NCBI RefSeq assembly: GCF_003046545.1
Contig: NZ_QAAA01000001.1
Span: forward strand, 291,269 to 355,268
Direction: 5' to 3'
DNA from: Rhodovulum imhoffii
GTDB taxonomy: Bacteria; Pseudomonadota; Alphaproteobacteria; Rhodobacterales; Rhodobacteraceae
DNA length: 64,000 bases
Shown: positions 26,304-35,700 of the stretch, in pieces
Layout: each line of letters starts with the position of its first letter
How positions within the stretch are numbered: position 1 is the stretch's first letter
Position numbers and translations under genes: made by a program
The notes under the pieces: model-generated
What the model saw: only the letters and a program-made list of their open reading frames with translations
Databases searched by the model: none
Told to the model about the DNA's origin: nothing

Positions 26304-26530
26304 ACCGGCCGCTGACCCATGAGGGCTGGCAGGTCTGGGACCTGGTCGGCCGCCTCGGCGGCCAACTCCGGGTTCTGCCCGGCGCGGTGATCGGCTGGGA
26401 CATGTCGGCGGCGCTGGCGCTCGGGGATGCGCTCGGCGTGCCGCCGCTCGCCATGGCCGAACTGCTGCCCGTCATCGAAGCGGTGATGGTCACCAAACTC
26501 AACGAACAGATGGAACGCCCCAATGGCTGA
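25866..26530 (+). CDS. Tail assembly chaperone, -1 frameshift product (gpGT-like)
   Basis: After the slippery site at 26204-26210 the -1 frame is open until a TGA at 26528-26530, giving about 221 residues in total. The added part has CDACQTTCPDCPARLN, a probable metal-binding cluster, then HEGWQVWDLVGRLGGQLRV, which I know from phage genes placed before the tape measure. This frame fills the otherwise empty 220 bases before the tape measure gene and overlaps its start. Frameshifting itself is inferred. Confidence 0.75.
26204..26210 (+). promoter_or_regulatory. Programmed -1 frameshift slippery site
   Basis: The heptamer A AAA AAC is in the correct zero frame (codons GAA AAA AAC). It is a canonical X XXY YYZ site used by lambda-like G-GT chaperone pairs and insertion sequences. 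The GC-rich sequence after it could form a stimulatory structure. Confidence 0.8.
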
Positions 26531-29000
26531 AAAACGCGTCAGCGTCCGCCTTGCCGCGGTCGGTGGTCGGCAGGTGCGCGCCGAACTGGAAGGCGTGGGC
26601 GAAGCCGGGGCGCGCGGCTTCGGAAGGCTCAGCCGCGAGATGGAGGCGGCGAACACCCGGCTGGCAGCTTTCTCGCGCCGGTTGCGTGTGGCCGCCGCAG
26701 CCGCTGTGGCAGCGGCCGCTGCCGCTGGCGTAGCGATGATCCGCTCGGGCCTCCAGACCGTCGATGCGCAGGCCAAGCTGGCGCAGTCCCTCGGCACCAC
26801 CGTTGCTTCTATCCAGACGCTGGAGCGCGCGGGCGAGCTGGCGGGCGTGTCGATGTCCGGCATCGAGCAGGCGACGAAGGATCTGACGCGTCGTCTCAGC
26901 CAGGCCGCCGCTGGCACGGGCCCGGCCGCCGATGCGCTCGACCGGCTCGGGCTGTCCGCCAACGACCTGATCGCGCTGCCGCTGGACCAGCGTGTCGGCG
27001 CCATCAACGCCGCCATCGAGAGCTTCGTGCCCGCCGCCGAGCGCGCAGCTGTCGCCGGGCAGCTCTTCGGCGAGGAAGGCTCCATCGCAATGTCGCGGAT
27101 CGACACCGCGACGCTGCGCCAGGCGACCGAAGACGTCCTCGCTTTTGGGGTAGTGGTCTCGGAGCAGGATGCCGACCAGATCGAGCGGACGAACGATGCC
27201 ATCTCCCGGCTCGGGCTGATCTGGCGCGGGCTATCGAACCAGCTGGCTGCCGCCGCAGCGCCTGCGCTGGAAGCCGTCGCCAACGCCATGGCGGCAGTGG
27301 CCAGCCGCACCGGGCCGCTCGGCATCGCCATTCGTGGTCTCTTCGACAATATCGGCCGCCTGACCACCTATGCCGTGACCTTCGCGACCTTCCTCGCGGG
27401 CCGCTGGGTCGCCGGGCTGGCCGCTGCCGCGCTCTCGGTCCGTGGGTTCGCAACCGCGCTCGTCGTGCTGCGCGGGGCGCTGATCCGCACCGGCATCGGC
27501 GCCCTGATCGTCGGCGTCGGCGAACTCACCTATCAGCTGTCCCAATTCGTTGCCCGCGTGGGTGGGGTCGGCGAAGCCTTCCGGCTGCTTTCCGATCTGG
27601 CATCCGAGGTCTGGTCGCGGGTCGGGCTCGCGCTCGACGCCGCGCTGGCCCGTATGGCGGCCGGATGGGAGGGGTTGAAGGCCGCCGCGCTCTCGGCTCT
27701 TGACGGCACCGTCGCGGGGCTCAACGGGTTCGGAGACCGCACCGTCGCGATCTTCCAGGGAGCCTATGACGGCGCGGTGGCGATCTGGGGCAGCCTGCCC
27801 GGTGCCATCGGCGATTTTGCCTATCAGGCCGCCAACGGGCTGATAGGCGGGGTCGAGGCGATGCTGAACGGCGTCGTCACCCGCATCAACAGCTTCATCG
27901 AGACGCTGAACGCCGCGCTGGCCCTGCTGCCGGAATGGGCGACAGGCGAAGGTGGGGTGCGGATCGGCACGCTCGACGCTGTCGACCTGAGCCGGATCGA
28001 CAACCCGTTCGAGGGGGCCGCGACGGCGGCGGGTACCGCAGCGGCCGATGCGTTTTCGGCGGCGCTTGCCCGAACCTATATCACCCCGCCCGATCTCGGT
28101 CTCGGCACCATGGCGGATGACGCGCGCGCCCGGGCCGATGCCTATCGCGAGGCCGCTGGCATGCTGACCGATGCCGCGACCCGGCCGCTTGCCGCCTGGC
28201 AGGCGCTGAAAGCTGCCGTGACCGGGTCCGGCACCGAGGCCGAAACCGCGCTGACGGATGCCGCGACCTCCGCCGATGCACTCGCGGCCGGGCTCGACGA
28301 CACCGCAACTGCGGCCAACGGCGCCGGAAGTGCTGCCCGCGATGCCGGAACCGTCGCAGGCGAAGGGGCGGAGCGTGCGCGGACCGGATGGCAGGCCGTG
28401 ACGGCAGCGCTCTCGGACTATGCCAGCCGGGCCCGAGAGATCGGCGGCGATATCGGCCAGAGCCTCGTCAGCGCGTTTCAGTCGGCCGAGGACGCGGTCG
28501 GTGAGTTCGTGAAGACCGGAAAGCTGAATTTCCGCGATCTGGTGACCTCGCTCATCGCGGACCTGGCGAAACTGGCGGCGCGGCGGTTCATCCTCGGCCC
28601 CATCGCCAACGCGCTCTCGGGCGCGCTCGGCGGCGCGGGCGTTCGTGGGGCTTACGCGGCCCCACTGGGGCCACGGTCCCCGCTCACCTTCGCCAACGTC
28701 CTGCACGCAGGTGGGATGGTCGGATCGGCCGGACCCTCGCGGATGGTCCCGGCCATGGCATTCGCCGCCGCGCCCCGGATGCATTCCGGCGGCATGGCCG
28801 GACTTCGCCACGATGAGGTGCCCGCGATCCTGCAGCGGGGCGAGCGCGTGCTGTCGCGGCGAGAGGCGCAGAGCTACGGCACAGGCGGCGGCGTCAACGT
28901 CACCATCATGGTGCGTGACGCCGAGAGCTTCCGTCAATCGCGGACGCAGGTCGCGGCGGATATCGCCCGCGCCGTGTCGCTCGGGCGGAGGGGGATGTGA
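26523..29000 (+). CDS. Tail tape measure protein
   Basis: An 825-aa protein that sets tail length. The N-terminal 250 residues are helical and Ala/Arg-rich (GGRQVRAELEGVGEAGARGF), hydrophobic segments lie in the middle (about 270-330), and the C-terminal 150 residues have the lambda-tape motif (FVKTGKLNFRDLVTSLIADL; GPIANALSGALGG). It is shorter than many tape measures, so the tail should be of modest length. Start overlaps the chaperone frameshift product. Confidence 0.92.
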   Translation: MAEKRVSVRLAAVGGRQVRAELEGVGEAGARGFGRLSREMEAANTRLAAFSRRLRVAAAAAVAAAAAAGVAMIRSGLQTVDAQAKLAQSLGTTVASIQTLERAGELAGVSMSGIEQATKDLTRRLSQAAAGTGPAADALDRLGLSANDLIALPLDQRVGAINAAIESFVPAAERAAVAGQLFGEEGSIAMSRIDTATLRQATEDVLAFGVVVSEQDADQIERTNDAISRLGLIWRGLSNQLAAAAAPALEAVANAMAAVASRTGPLGIAIRGLFDNIGRLTTYAVTFATFLAGRWVAGLAAAALSVRGFATALVVLRGALIRTGIGALIVGVGELTYQLSQFVARVGGVGEAFRLLSDLASEVWSRVGLALDAALARMAAGWEGLKAAALSALDGTVAGLNGFGDRTVAIFQGAYDGAVAIWGSLPGAIGDFAYQAANGLIGGVEAMLNGVVTRINSFIETLNAALALLPEWATGEGGVRIGTLDAVDLSRIDNPFEGAATAAGTAAADAFSAALARTYITPPDLGLGTMADDARARADAYREAAGMLTDAATRPLAAWQALKAAVTGSGTEAETALTDAATSADALAAGLDDTATAANGAGSAARDAGTVAGEGAERARTGWQAVTAALSDYASRAREIGGDIGQSLVSAFQSAEDAVGEFVKTGKLNFRDLVTSLIADLAKLAARRFILGPIANALSGALGGAGVRGAYAAPLGPRSPLTFANVLHAGGMVGSAGPSRMVPAMAFAAAPRMHSGGMAGLRHDEVPAILQRGERVLSRREAQSYGTGGGVNVTIMVRDAESFRQSRTQVAADIARAVSLGRRGM

Positions 29001-29626
29001 TGGCGTTTCACGAGGTCCGGTTTCCCGACAACATCAGTCGCGGCGCGCGCGGCGGGCCGGTACGGCGCACCCAGATCGTCGAGCTTGCCTCGGGTGACGA
29101 GGAGCGCAACGCCAGCTGGGCCAACTCGCGCCGCCGCTACGACGTCGCCTATGGCATCCGCCGCGCGGACGATCTGGCGTCGGTGGTCGCCTTCTTCGAG
29201 GCGCGAAACGGCCGCCTGCATGGCTTCCGTTTCAAGGACTGGGGCGATTTCAAATCGTGCCTGCCGTCCCAGACGCCATTGCCCACCGACCAGGCGATCG
29301 GCACCGGGGATGGCACGACCACCGCTGTCCAGCTGGTGAAGCACTACACCTCCGGTGCGCAATCCTGGTCGCGCGCCATCGCCAAGCCGGTGGCGGGAAG
29401 CGTGCGCATCGCGCTGTCGGGTGTCGAGCAGCCCTCCGGCTGGTCGGTCGACACCGCCACTGGCGTCGTTACCTTCGGCGCCGCGCCGAGCGTTGGCGTC
29501 GCCATCACCGCGGGCTTCGAGTTCGACGTGCCAGTCCGCTTCGACACCGACGCGCTCGACGTGACGCTCGATCTCGAGCGGCTCGGCTCGATCACCTCCA
29601 TTCCGCTTCTGGAGATCCGGCGATGA
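29000..29626 (+). CDS. DUF2460 distal tail protein (GTA gp12-like)
   Basis: A 208-aa protein with the pattern FHEVRFPDNISRGARGGP and VVAFFEARNGRLHGFRFKDW. This is the family of the gene transfer agent gp12 and phage distal tail proteins, which link tube to tail tip. It begins at an ATG overlapping the tape-measure stop. In GTAs the next gene is DUF2163; here a lysis block stands between. Confidence 0.92.
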   Translation: MAFHEVRFPDNISRGARGGPVRRTQIVELASGDEERNASWANSRRRYDVAYGIRRADDLASVVAFFEARNGRLHGFRFKDWGDFKSCLPSQTPLPTDQAIGTGDGTTTAVQLVKHYTSGAQSWSRAIAKPVAGSVRIALSGVEQPSGWSVDTATGVVTFGAAPSVGVAITAGFEFDVPVRFDTDALDVTLDLERLGSITSIPLLEIRR

Positions 29627-29973
29627 ATGACACTGGCAGCTTTGTGGCCGCCGTTCTGCGCGAGCTCGCGGCCTCGACGGCCGTGATCCTCGCTGCCTGG
29701 GGCGCACTCGGCGGTGCGACGAACGCGCTGACCACCAAGATGCGGCTGCGCGATGCACTCCGGCATATTCTTCTCGGCGGCCTGATCGCCGCTGGAATGG
29801 GTAGCCTGTCGATGGCGGTCATCACAGCGTGGATGGGGCTCCAGCCTGAGGCCATTCCGGCTGGCGGCGCTGCCGGGTCGGCCGCCTATCTCGTCGGCGT
29901 CTTCGGTCCGGCCTTCATCGAGATGCTGCTCGCCCGCCTGCGCCGCGCCAACGAAGGCCGCGGCGATGAATGA
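29623..29973 (+). CDS. Putative holin
   Basis: A 116-aa protein with three hydrophobic stretches (about residues 6-28, 45-66 and 78-100) and a charged C-terminus (LLARLRRANEGRGDE). Size, three membrane spans and position ahead of the endolysin suggest a class I holin. It overlaps both neighbours. No family motif proves it. Confidence 0.65.
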   Translation: MNDTGSFVAAVLRELAASTAVILAAWGALGGATNALTTKMRLRDALRHILLGGLIAAGMGSLSMAVITAWMGLQPEAIPAGGAAGSAAYLVGVFGPAFIEMLLARLRRANEGRGDE

Positions 29974-30097
29974 CCTTCTCCGTCTCGCGCGCTCCCTCCG
30001 CTGCGAACCCGCCGATCCCCGACAGGCTTTCGCGCATCGCCTGCGCGTCGGCCTCGCCGTTGCCGCGCTGATCCTCGTCCTCTCGCTTATCCGGTAA
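29966..30097 (+). CDS. 43-aa single-span membrane protein
   Basis: MNDLLRLARSLRCEPADPRQ followed by a hydrophobic span VGLAVAALILVLSLI at the C-terminus. It overlaps the putative holin by eight bases. It is too short for routine gene calling, but is placed like a second holin or antiholin in a lysis cassette. Confidence 0.55.
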   Translation: MNDLLRLARSLRCEPADPRQAFAHRLRVGLAVAALILVLSLIR

Positions 30098-30101
30098 TCC
30101 C

Positions 30102-30761
30102 ATGCACATGACCGACCGCGGCCTTCTGGCCCTCGTCCGGCACGAAGGACTCGTGCCCGGACCCTATCTCGATGTGAAACAGCTCTGGACCTTCGGCATC
30201 GGCCACACCGCCGCCGCCGGGCCGCCCGATCCGGCCACCATGCCGCGCGGCATGCCCGCCGATCTCGATGCCGGGATCCGCGAGGCGTTCCGGGTCTTTC
30301 AAGCCGACCTGACTGCTTACGAGGACGCCGTCCTGCGCGCCTTAAAGGGGCCGCTGGCGCCCCACGAGTTCGATGCGCTGGTCAGCTTCCACTACAACAC
30401 CGGCGGCATTGCGAAGGCTGCACTGACCCGACATCTCAATGCCGGCAATCGCGTTGCAGCCGCCGACGCTTTTCTGAACTGGCGGCGACCGGCGGCGATC
30501 ATTCCGCGGCGGGAAGCCGAGCGCGACCTGTTCCGCCACGCCCGCTATCCCGGCGGCACGATCCCGGTCTGGTCCGTGGACCGCGCGGGCCGCGTGGACT
30601 TCTCGCGGCCGATCCGTCGCCTGACCGAAGACCAGGCGCTGGCGTTGCTGCGGCCGTCGCCGCTGCCGAGGCCGCCGGTCATCGATCCCGCTCCGGACGC
30701 GCCGACCAGCTGGCTCGCCCGGCTGGCCGCCTTCTTCTCCACCCTGATCCGGAGGGCCTGA
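30102..30761 (+). CDS. Endolysin, GH24 lysozyme
   Basis: A 219-aa phage lysozyme that cuts peptidoglycan. Residues E15, D24 and T30 have the same spacing as the T4 lysozyme catalytic triad, and LWTFGIGHT is the family motif. There is no signal peptide, so it depends on the holin. The last 60 residues add a proline-rich linker and a hydrophobic C-terminal segment (SWLARLAAFFSTLIRRA) that could help membrane release or anchoring. Confidence 0.93.
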   Translation: MHMTDRGLLALVRHEGLVPGPYLDVKQLWTFGIGHTAAAGPPDPATMPRGMPADLDAGIREAFRVFQADLTAYEDAVLRALKGPLAPHEFDALVSFHYNTGGIAKAALTRHLNAGNRVAAADAFLNWRRPAAIIPRREAERDLFRHARYPGGTIPVWSVDRAGRVDFSRPIRRLTEDQALALLRPSPLPRPPVIDPAPDAPTSWLARLAAFFSTLIRRA

Positions 30762-30766
30762 TCCCA

Positions 30767-30997
30767 ATGCGATACGTCCGACCCAATTCCATGACCTGGT
30801 GGGCAGGACTGCTGGCCATGCTCACCGGCATCGCCTCCCTCGCGCTGCCCGCCACCGGGCCGCTCGGGGAACTGTCCCGGCTCATCGCGCTGCTCGCCGG
30901 TTCTGGCGATGCCTCGCCAGCGGGGCTGATGTTCCTCGGGCTGGGCCTGATTGGCCTGCGCGACCGGATCGAGCGCGGGTTCCGCGGCAATGCTTGA
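30767..30997 (+). CDS. Small membrane protein of the lysis cassette, 76 aa
   Basis: MRYVRPNSMTWWAGLLAMLT then two hydrophobic spans (about 11-30 and 52-65). Found directly after the endolysin in this kind of phage. Function not known; may be a second holin-type component. Confidence 0.65.
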   Translation: MRYVRPNSMTWWAGLLAMLTGIASLALPATGPLGELSRLIALLAGSGDASPAGLMFLGLGLIGLRDRIERGFRGNA

Positions 30998-31091
30998 GTT
31001 CCTCGCCGGTCTGGTCGTGGGCGGCTGCCTCGGGGTCTTCTTCGTCGCCCACTGCGTCGCCGCCGCGCACGGGGATCGGGACGGTGGCTGA
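30990..31091 (+). CDS. 33-aa membrane peptide
   Basis: MLEFLAGLVVGGCLGVFFVA followed by HCVAAAHGDRDGG. One hydrophobic span. It overlaps the preceding gene stop and the following spanin start (GTG at 31084), so it sits inside a chain of overlapping lysis genes. Support is position and composition only. Confidence 0.45.
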   Translation: MLEFLAGLVVGGCLGVFFVAHCVAAAHGDRDGG

Positions 31092-31314
31092 GTTCCTGAT
31101 CTGGCTGGTCGCGGCTCTGGGTGCGGTCGGAGGCGTCGTCCTCGGCCGAGTCTGGGGGCGTGCGGAAGGGGAACGCGCGGGCAGACGGGAGGCGGAACGC
31201 GATGCTATCGAAGACAAGAACAAGCGCGTCGAGCGCGGGCGCGACGCGGTTCGCGATGGCCGCGGCACCGGCGATCCTGCTGAGCGGCTGCGCCGCAACG
31301 ATGGGCGCTGGTGA
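31084..31314 (+). CDS. Putative inner-membrane spanin (Rz-like)
   Basis: A 76-aa protein from a GTG start: a single N-terminal span (VAEFLIWLVAALGAVGGVVL) and a charged, helical coiled-coil domain (GRREAERDAIEDKNKRVERG). That is the plan of Rz-type i-spanins. A lipoprotein gene starts within it in another frame, the hallmark of overlapped spanin pairs that fuse the membranes at lysis. Confidence 0.7.
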   Translation: MAEFLIWLVAALGAVGGVVLGRVWGRAEGERAGRREAERDAIEDKNKRVERGRDAVRDGRGTGDPAERLRRNDGRW

Positions 31315-31444
31315 TGCGGGCTGCGCTTCCTACGCCGAGGCTAGGCTCGCCCGACCGCCTACCGAGACGGTCGCCACCGTTCCGCCGGACTGGGCCGACT
31401 GGATCGCCGATCTCGACGACCGCATGACGGGAACCTGCCGATGA
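31202..31444 (+). CDS. Putative outer-membrane spanin lipoprotein (Rz1-like)
   Basis: An 80-aa protein with a signal peptide and a lipobox (ILLSGC, lipidated Cys at about residue 32). It starts inside the Rz-like gene in another frame and extends 130 bases beyond it. The mature part is short and holds PPTETVATVPPDW, proline-containing like many o-spanins. Its stop overlaps the next gene. Confidence 0.7.
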   Translation: MLSKTRTSASSAGATRFAMAAAPAILLSGCAATMGAGDAGCASYAEARLARPPTETVATVPPDWADWIADLDDRMTGTCR

Positions 31445-32325
31445 AATCCCTCTCGCCCGCGCTGCAGGCCCATCTCGACGAGGGCACGACCACGCTCGCC
31501 TGGTGCTGGCGGATCACCCGCGCCGACGGCGTCACCTTCGGCTTCACGGATCACGACCGGACGCTCAGCTTCGACGGGACCGACTTCGAGCCCGAGAGCG
31601 GGCTCACGGCCTCCGAGGTGCGATCGGGCTCGGACCTGTCCGTCGATGCGCAGGACGCCGAAGGCGTGCTGACCTCGGACCGGATCACCGAGACAGACAT
31701 CCTCGACGGCCGCTGGGACAACGCCGAGGTCGAGGTCTGGCGGGTGAACTGGGCCTCGACCTCCCAGCGCGTGCTGATGCGGCGGGGCGCTATCGGTCAG
31801 ATCCGGCGCGGGCGGCTCGCCTTCGTCGCCGAGGTTCGCTCGCTCGCCCATGAGCTGGGCCAGACGGTCGGGCGGACGTTCCAGGCGACCTGCGATGCCG
31901 CGCTCGGCGATGGGCGTTGCGGCGTCGACCTGGAGGCCCCCGCCTTCATGGGCACCGGTGCGGTGATCGACCTTCTGCGCGACCGAGCCTTCACGGCCTC
32001 GGGCCTCGGCGCCTTCGACGCCGGGTGGTTCACCTTCGGCACCATCGAATGGACCAGCGGCGCGAACGCGGGACGGCGGACGGAGGTGCTGGGCCATGAC
32101 GTCACGGATGGCATCGCCGTGCTGACCCTCCTCGAGGCGCCGGTGCGCGCGATCGCCGAGGGCGACGGTTTCACGATCCGTGCGGGTTGCGACAAGCGCA
32201 TGGAGACCTGCGGGGCGAAGTTCGCAAACACCGCCAATTTCAGGGGCTTCCCGCATATCCCCGGCCAGGACACGATCCTGCGCTACGCCAGCCGGGACGG
32301 CGGCCACGAGGGAGGCGTACTGTGA
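31441..32325 (+). CDS. DUF2163 baseplate hub protein (GTA gp13-like)
   Basis: A 294-aa protein: SLSPALQAHLDEGTTTLAWC, ITRADGVTFGFTDHDRTLSF, and a C-terminal CDKRMETCGAKFANTANFRG. This is the DUF2163 family of phage and GTA hub proteins. It joins the distal tail to the tip. The C-terminal cysteine pair may bind metal. Follows the lysis genes and overlaps the NlpC/P60 gene. Confidence 0.92.
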   Translation: MKSLSPALQAHLDEGTTTLAWCWRITRADGVTFGFTDHDRTLSFDGTDFEPESGLTASEVRSGSDLSVDAQDAEGVLTSDRITETDILDGRWDNAEVEVWRVNWASTSQRVLMRRGAIGQIRRGRLAFVAEVRSLAHELGQTVGRTFQATCDAALGDGRCGVDLEAPAFMGTGAVIDLLRDRAFTASGLGAFDAGWFTFGTIEWTSGANAGRRTEVLGHDVTDGIAVLTLLEAPVRAIAEGDGFTIRAGCDKRMETCGAKFANTANFRGFPHIPGQDTILRYASRDGGHEGGVL

Positions 32326-32768
32326 CGCAACCTCTCGCATCGGCCGACCCGGCGCGCGTCATCGCCATCGCGCGGTCCTGGCTCGGCACGCCGTACCACG
32401 ACCAGGCCAGCCTGCGCGGCGTGGGCTGCGATTGCCTCGGGCTCGCCCGGGGCGTCTGGCGCGAGGCCGTCGGCCCCGAGCCGTTCCCGATCCCGCCCTA
32501 CAGCCGGGACTGGGGCGAGACCGGCCCGCGCGAGGTTCTGGCCGAGGGCGCGGGTGCCATGATGATCGAAGTGGAGCCCGCGGCAGCCGGTCCAGGAACG
32601 CTGGTGCTGTTCCGCATGAAGCCCCGCGCCATCGCCAAGCATGTCGGGATCCTCACCGCGCCCGACAGCTTCCTGCACGCCTACGAGCGGCTCGGCGTGA
32701 TCGAGGAACCGCTCACCCAATCCTGGCGGCGGCGCATCGCCTTCGCCTTCCTGTTCCCGCATCGCTGA
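32322..32768 (+). CDS. NlpC/P60 tail peptidase (GTA gp14-like)
   Basis: A 148-aa cell-wall peptidase from a GTG start overlapping DUF2163. The catalytic Cys38 lies in GVGCDCLGLARG, and histidines follow in KHVGI. Tail-tip NlpC/P60 peptidases open a local hole in peptidoglycan during DNA entry. Gene order gp12-gp13-gp14-gp15 is conserved with GTAs apart from the inserted lysis cassette. Confidence 0.92.
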   Translation: MTQPLASADPARVIAIARSWLGTPYHDQASLRGVGCDCLGLARGVWREAVGPEPFPIPPYSRDWGETGPREVLAEGAGAMMIEVEPAAAGPGTLVLFRMKPRAIAKHVGILTAPDSFLHAYERLGVIEEPLTQSWRRRIAFAFLFPHR

Positions 32769-32778
32769 GACCCCCGAC

Positions 32779-35700
32779 ATGGCCACCCTCGTTCTCGGTG
32801 CCGCTGGCGCAGCCATTGGCGGTTCGATCGGCGGCGCGATCCTCGGCGTCAGCGCCGCCACCATCGGCGGGTTCATCGGCTCCACCATCGGCTCGGTCGT
32901 CGACAGCTGGATCATCTCGTCGCTGGCGCCCACGCAGCGCATCGAGGGCGCGCGGCTCGACACGCTGCGCATCACCTCGGCCACCGAGGGCGCGGTGATC
33001 CCGCGGCTCTACGGCCGCATGCGCATGGGCGGCAACATCATCTGGGCAACGGATTTCCGCGAGGAGACGAAGACCACCACGCAGGGCGGCGGCAAGGGCG
33101 GCGGAGGCGGCAAGGTCAAAACGACCGAGTATCTCTACTATGCCAGCTTCGCGGTCGCACTGTGCGAGGGGCCGATCACCGGCATCGACCGCATCTGGGC
33201 GGACGGGAAGCCGATGGACCTCTCCGGCGTCACCTGGCGCTGGTATCCCGGCGACGAGGTGCAGACGGCCGACCCGTTCATCGCCGCGAGGATGGGCACG
33301 GCCAGCACTCCCGCCTACCGCGGCACCGCGTATGTCGTCTTCGAGGAGCTGGCGCTCTCGACCTATGGCAACCGCCTGCCGCAGCTGTCCTTCGAGGTCT
33401 TCCGCCCGCTCGCCGATCCCGACACCGCCGAGGGGCTGACCCGCGCCGTCACCATGATCCCGGCCTCGGGCGAGTTCACCTACGCGACGACCGGCATCCG
33501 CAAAGGCAGCGGCGGAGCGCAGGTGCCGGAGAACCTGAACGCGCTCTCGGACACCGCCGACATGGTGGTGGCGCTGGACCGGCTGCAGGCGATGGCGCCG
33601 AAGGTGGAGAGCATCAGCCTCGTGGTGGCCTGGTTCGGGAACGACCTGCGCGCGGGTGACTGCACGATCCGGCCGGGCGTGGAGGTCTCGGAAAAGACCA
33701 CGAGCCCGCAGACGTGGAGCGTGAACGGCGTGAGCCGGTCCGCAGCCCATCTCGTCAGTCGCGACGACCAGGACCGGCCGGTCTATGGCGGCACGCCGGC
33801 CGACTTCGCGGTGATGCAGGCGATCAAGGAGAAGAAGGCCCGCGGGTTCCGCGTGACCTTCTATCCGTTCATCCTGATGGACGTGCCGCCCGGCAACACG
33901 CTGCCGAACCCGTACAGCGACAACGCCGCCGAGGCTGGTCAGCCGACGTTCCCATGGCGCGGCCGGATCACGTGCTCGCCCGCGGCGGGCTATGCCGGCA
34001 GCGTGGACACGACCGCCACCGCGGCTAGCCAGGTCGCGGCCTTCTTCGGCAACGCCAGCCCATCGGACTTCGGGGTCTCGGGCGAAACCGTCGCCTGGAC
34101 GGGGAGCGCGGACGACTGGGGCCTGCGCCGCATGGTGCTGCACTACGCCCATCTTTGCGCGGCAGCCGGCGGGGTCGATGCCTTCCTGATCGGGACGGAG
34201 ATGCGCGGGCTGACGACGATCCGTTCGGGCGCGTCGAGCTATCCGGCGGTGCAGGCCTTCCGCGATCTGGCGACCGACGTCCGCTCGATCCTCGGCGCGG
34301 GCACAGCGATCAGCTACGCGGCCGACTGGTCGGAGTATTTCGGACACCAGCCGGGCGACGGCAGCGGCGATGTGTTCTTCCATCTCGATCCGCTCTGGGC
34401 CGATCCGGAAATCGATTTCGTCGGGATCGACAACTACATGCCACTCTCGGACTGGCGGGATGGCTTCGAGCATGTCGATGCGCAGGACGGCTGGCCCGCG
34501 ATCCACGACCGTGCCTATCTGCAGGGGAACATCGCGGGCGGCGAAGGCTTCGACTGGTTCTATGCCTCTGCCGCCGACCGATGGGCGCAGGTGCGCACCC
34601 CGATCACCGACGGTGCCGCCAGCAAGCCATGGGTCTTCCGCTACAAGGATCTGCGCGCCTGGTGGTCGAACCCGCATTACGACCGCCTGGGCGGGGTGGA
34701 GAGCGGCACGCCGACGGCGTGGGCGCCGCAGTCCAAGCCGATCTGGTTCACCGAGCTAGGCTGCCCGGCCATCGACCGGGGCACCAACCAGCCGAACGTC
34801 TTCTTCGACCCGAAATCATCCGAAAGCTTCGTGCCGTACTTCTCCCGCGGCTGGCGGGACGACGCGATCCAGCGCGCCTATCTCGAGGCGACGTATCTCT
34901 GGTGGGGCGAAGCCGCGAACAACCCGATCTCCAGCGTCTACGGCGGCCGGATGGTGCATGTGCCGGAATGTGCCGCCTGGACCTGGGACGCGCGGCCCTA
35001 TCCGTTCTTTCCGGCGCTGACCGACGTCTGGACGGACGGGGCGAACTGGCGGCTCGGCCACTGGCTGACCGGGCGCCTCGGCGCGGTGTCGCTCGCGGCG
35101 CTGGTCCGGCACCTCTGCCTGCGCGCAGGTCTGCCCGAGCCCCGGATTGATGTCACCGGGCTCTGGGGCGCGGTGGAGGGCTATGTGATCGGCGCGCTCG
35201 AGTCCCCGCGTGCGTCCATTACCACGCTCGCGCGGCATTTCGGGTTCGACGCGGTGGAGACGGAGGGTGTGATACGGTTCGTTATGCGCGGGCGCGCAGC
35301 TGTCGCAACCATCTCGCCAGACGGTCTTGTCGCGCCCCGCGAGGGCGACGTGCTCGAGCTCACCCGCGGCCAGGAGACCGAACTGCCGCAGGCCCTGAAA
35401 TGGCAGGTCGCGCGGGCGGACGAGGATTACGATGCCGCTCTCGTCGAGGCGCGACGCATCACCGTGGACACGACGCGCATCGCGTCCGAGTCCTTCCCGA
35501 TGGCGGTACCGCCCGAGGAAGCCGAGCGCCGCTGCCGCCGCGCGCTGATGGAGGCGTGGGTGGGGCGCGAGACGGCGGCGTTCCGTCTGCCGCCCTCGCG
35601 CCTCGCGCTCGATTCGGCCGACGCGATCCGGCTGGAGCATGACGGTCGGTTGGTCGATCTACGGCTCGTCTCCATCGCCGACGCGGAGGCGCGCGGCATC

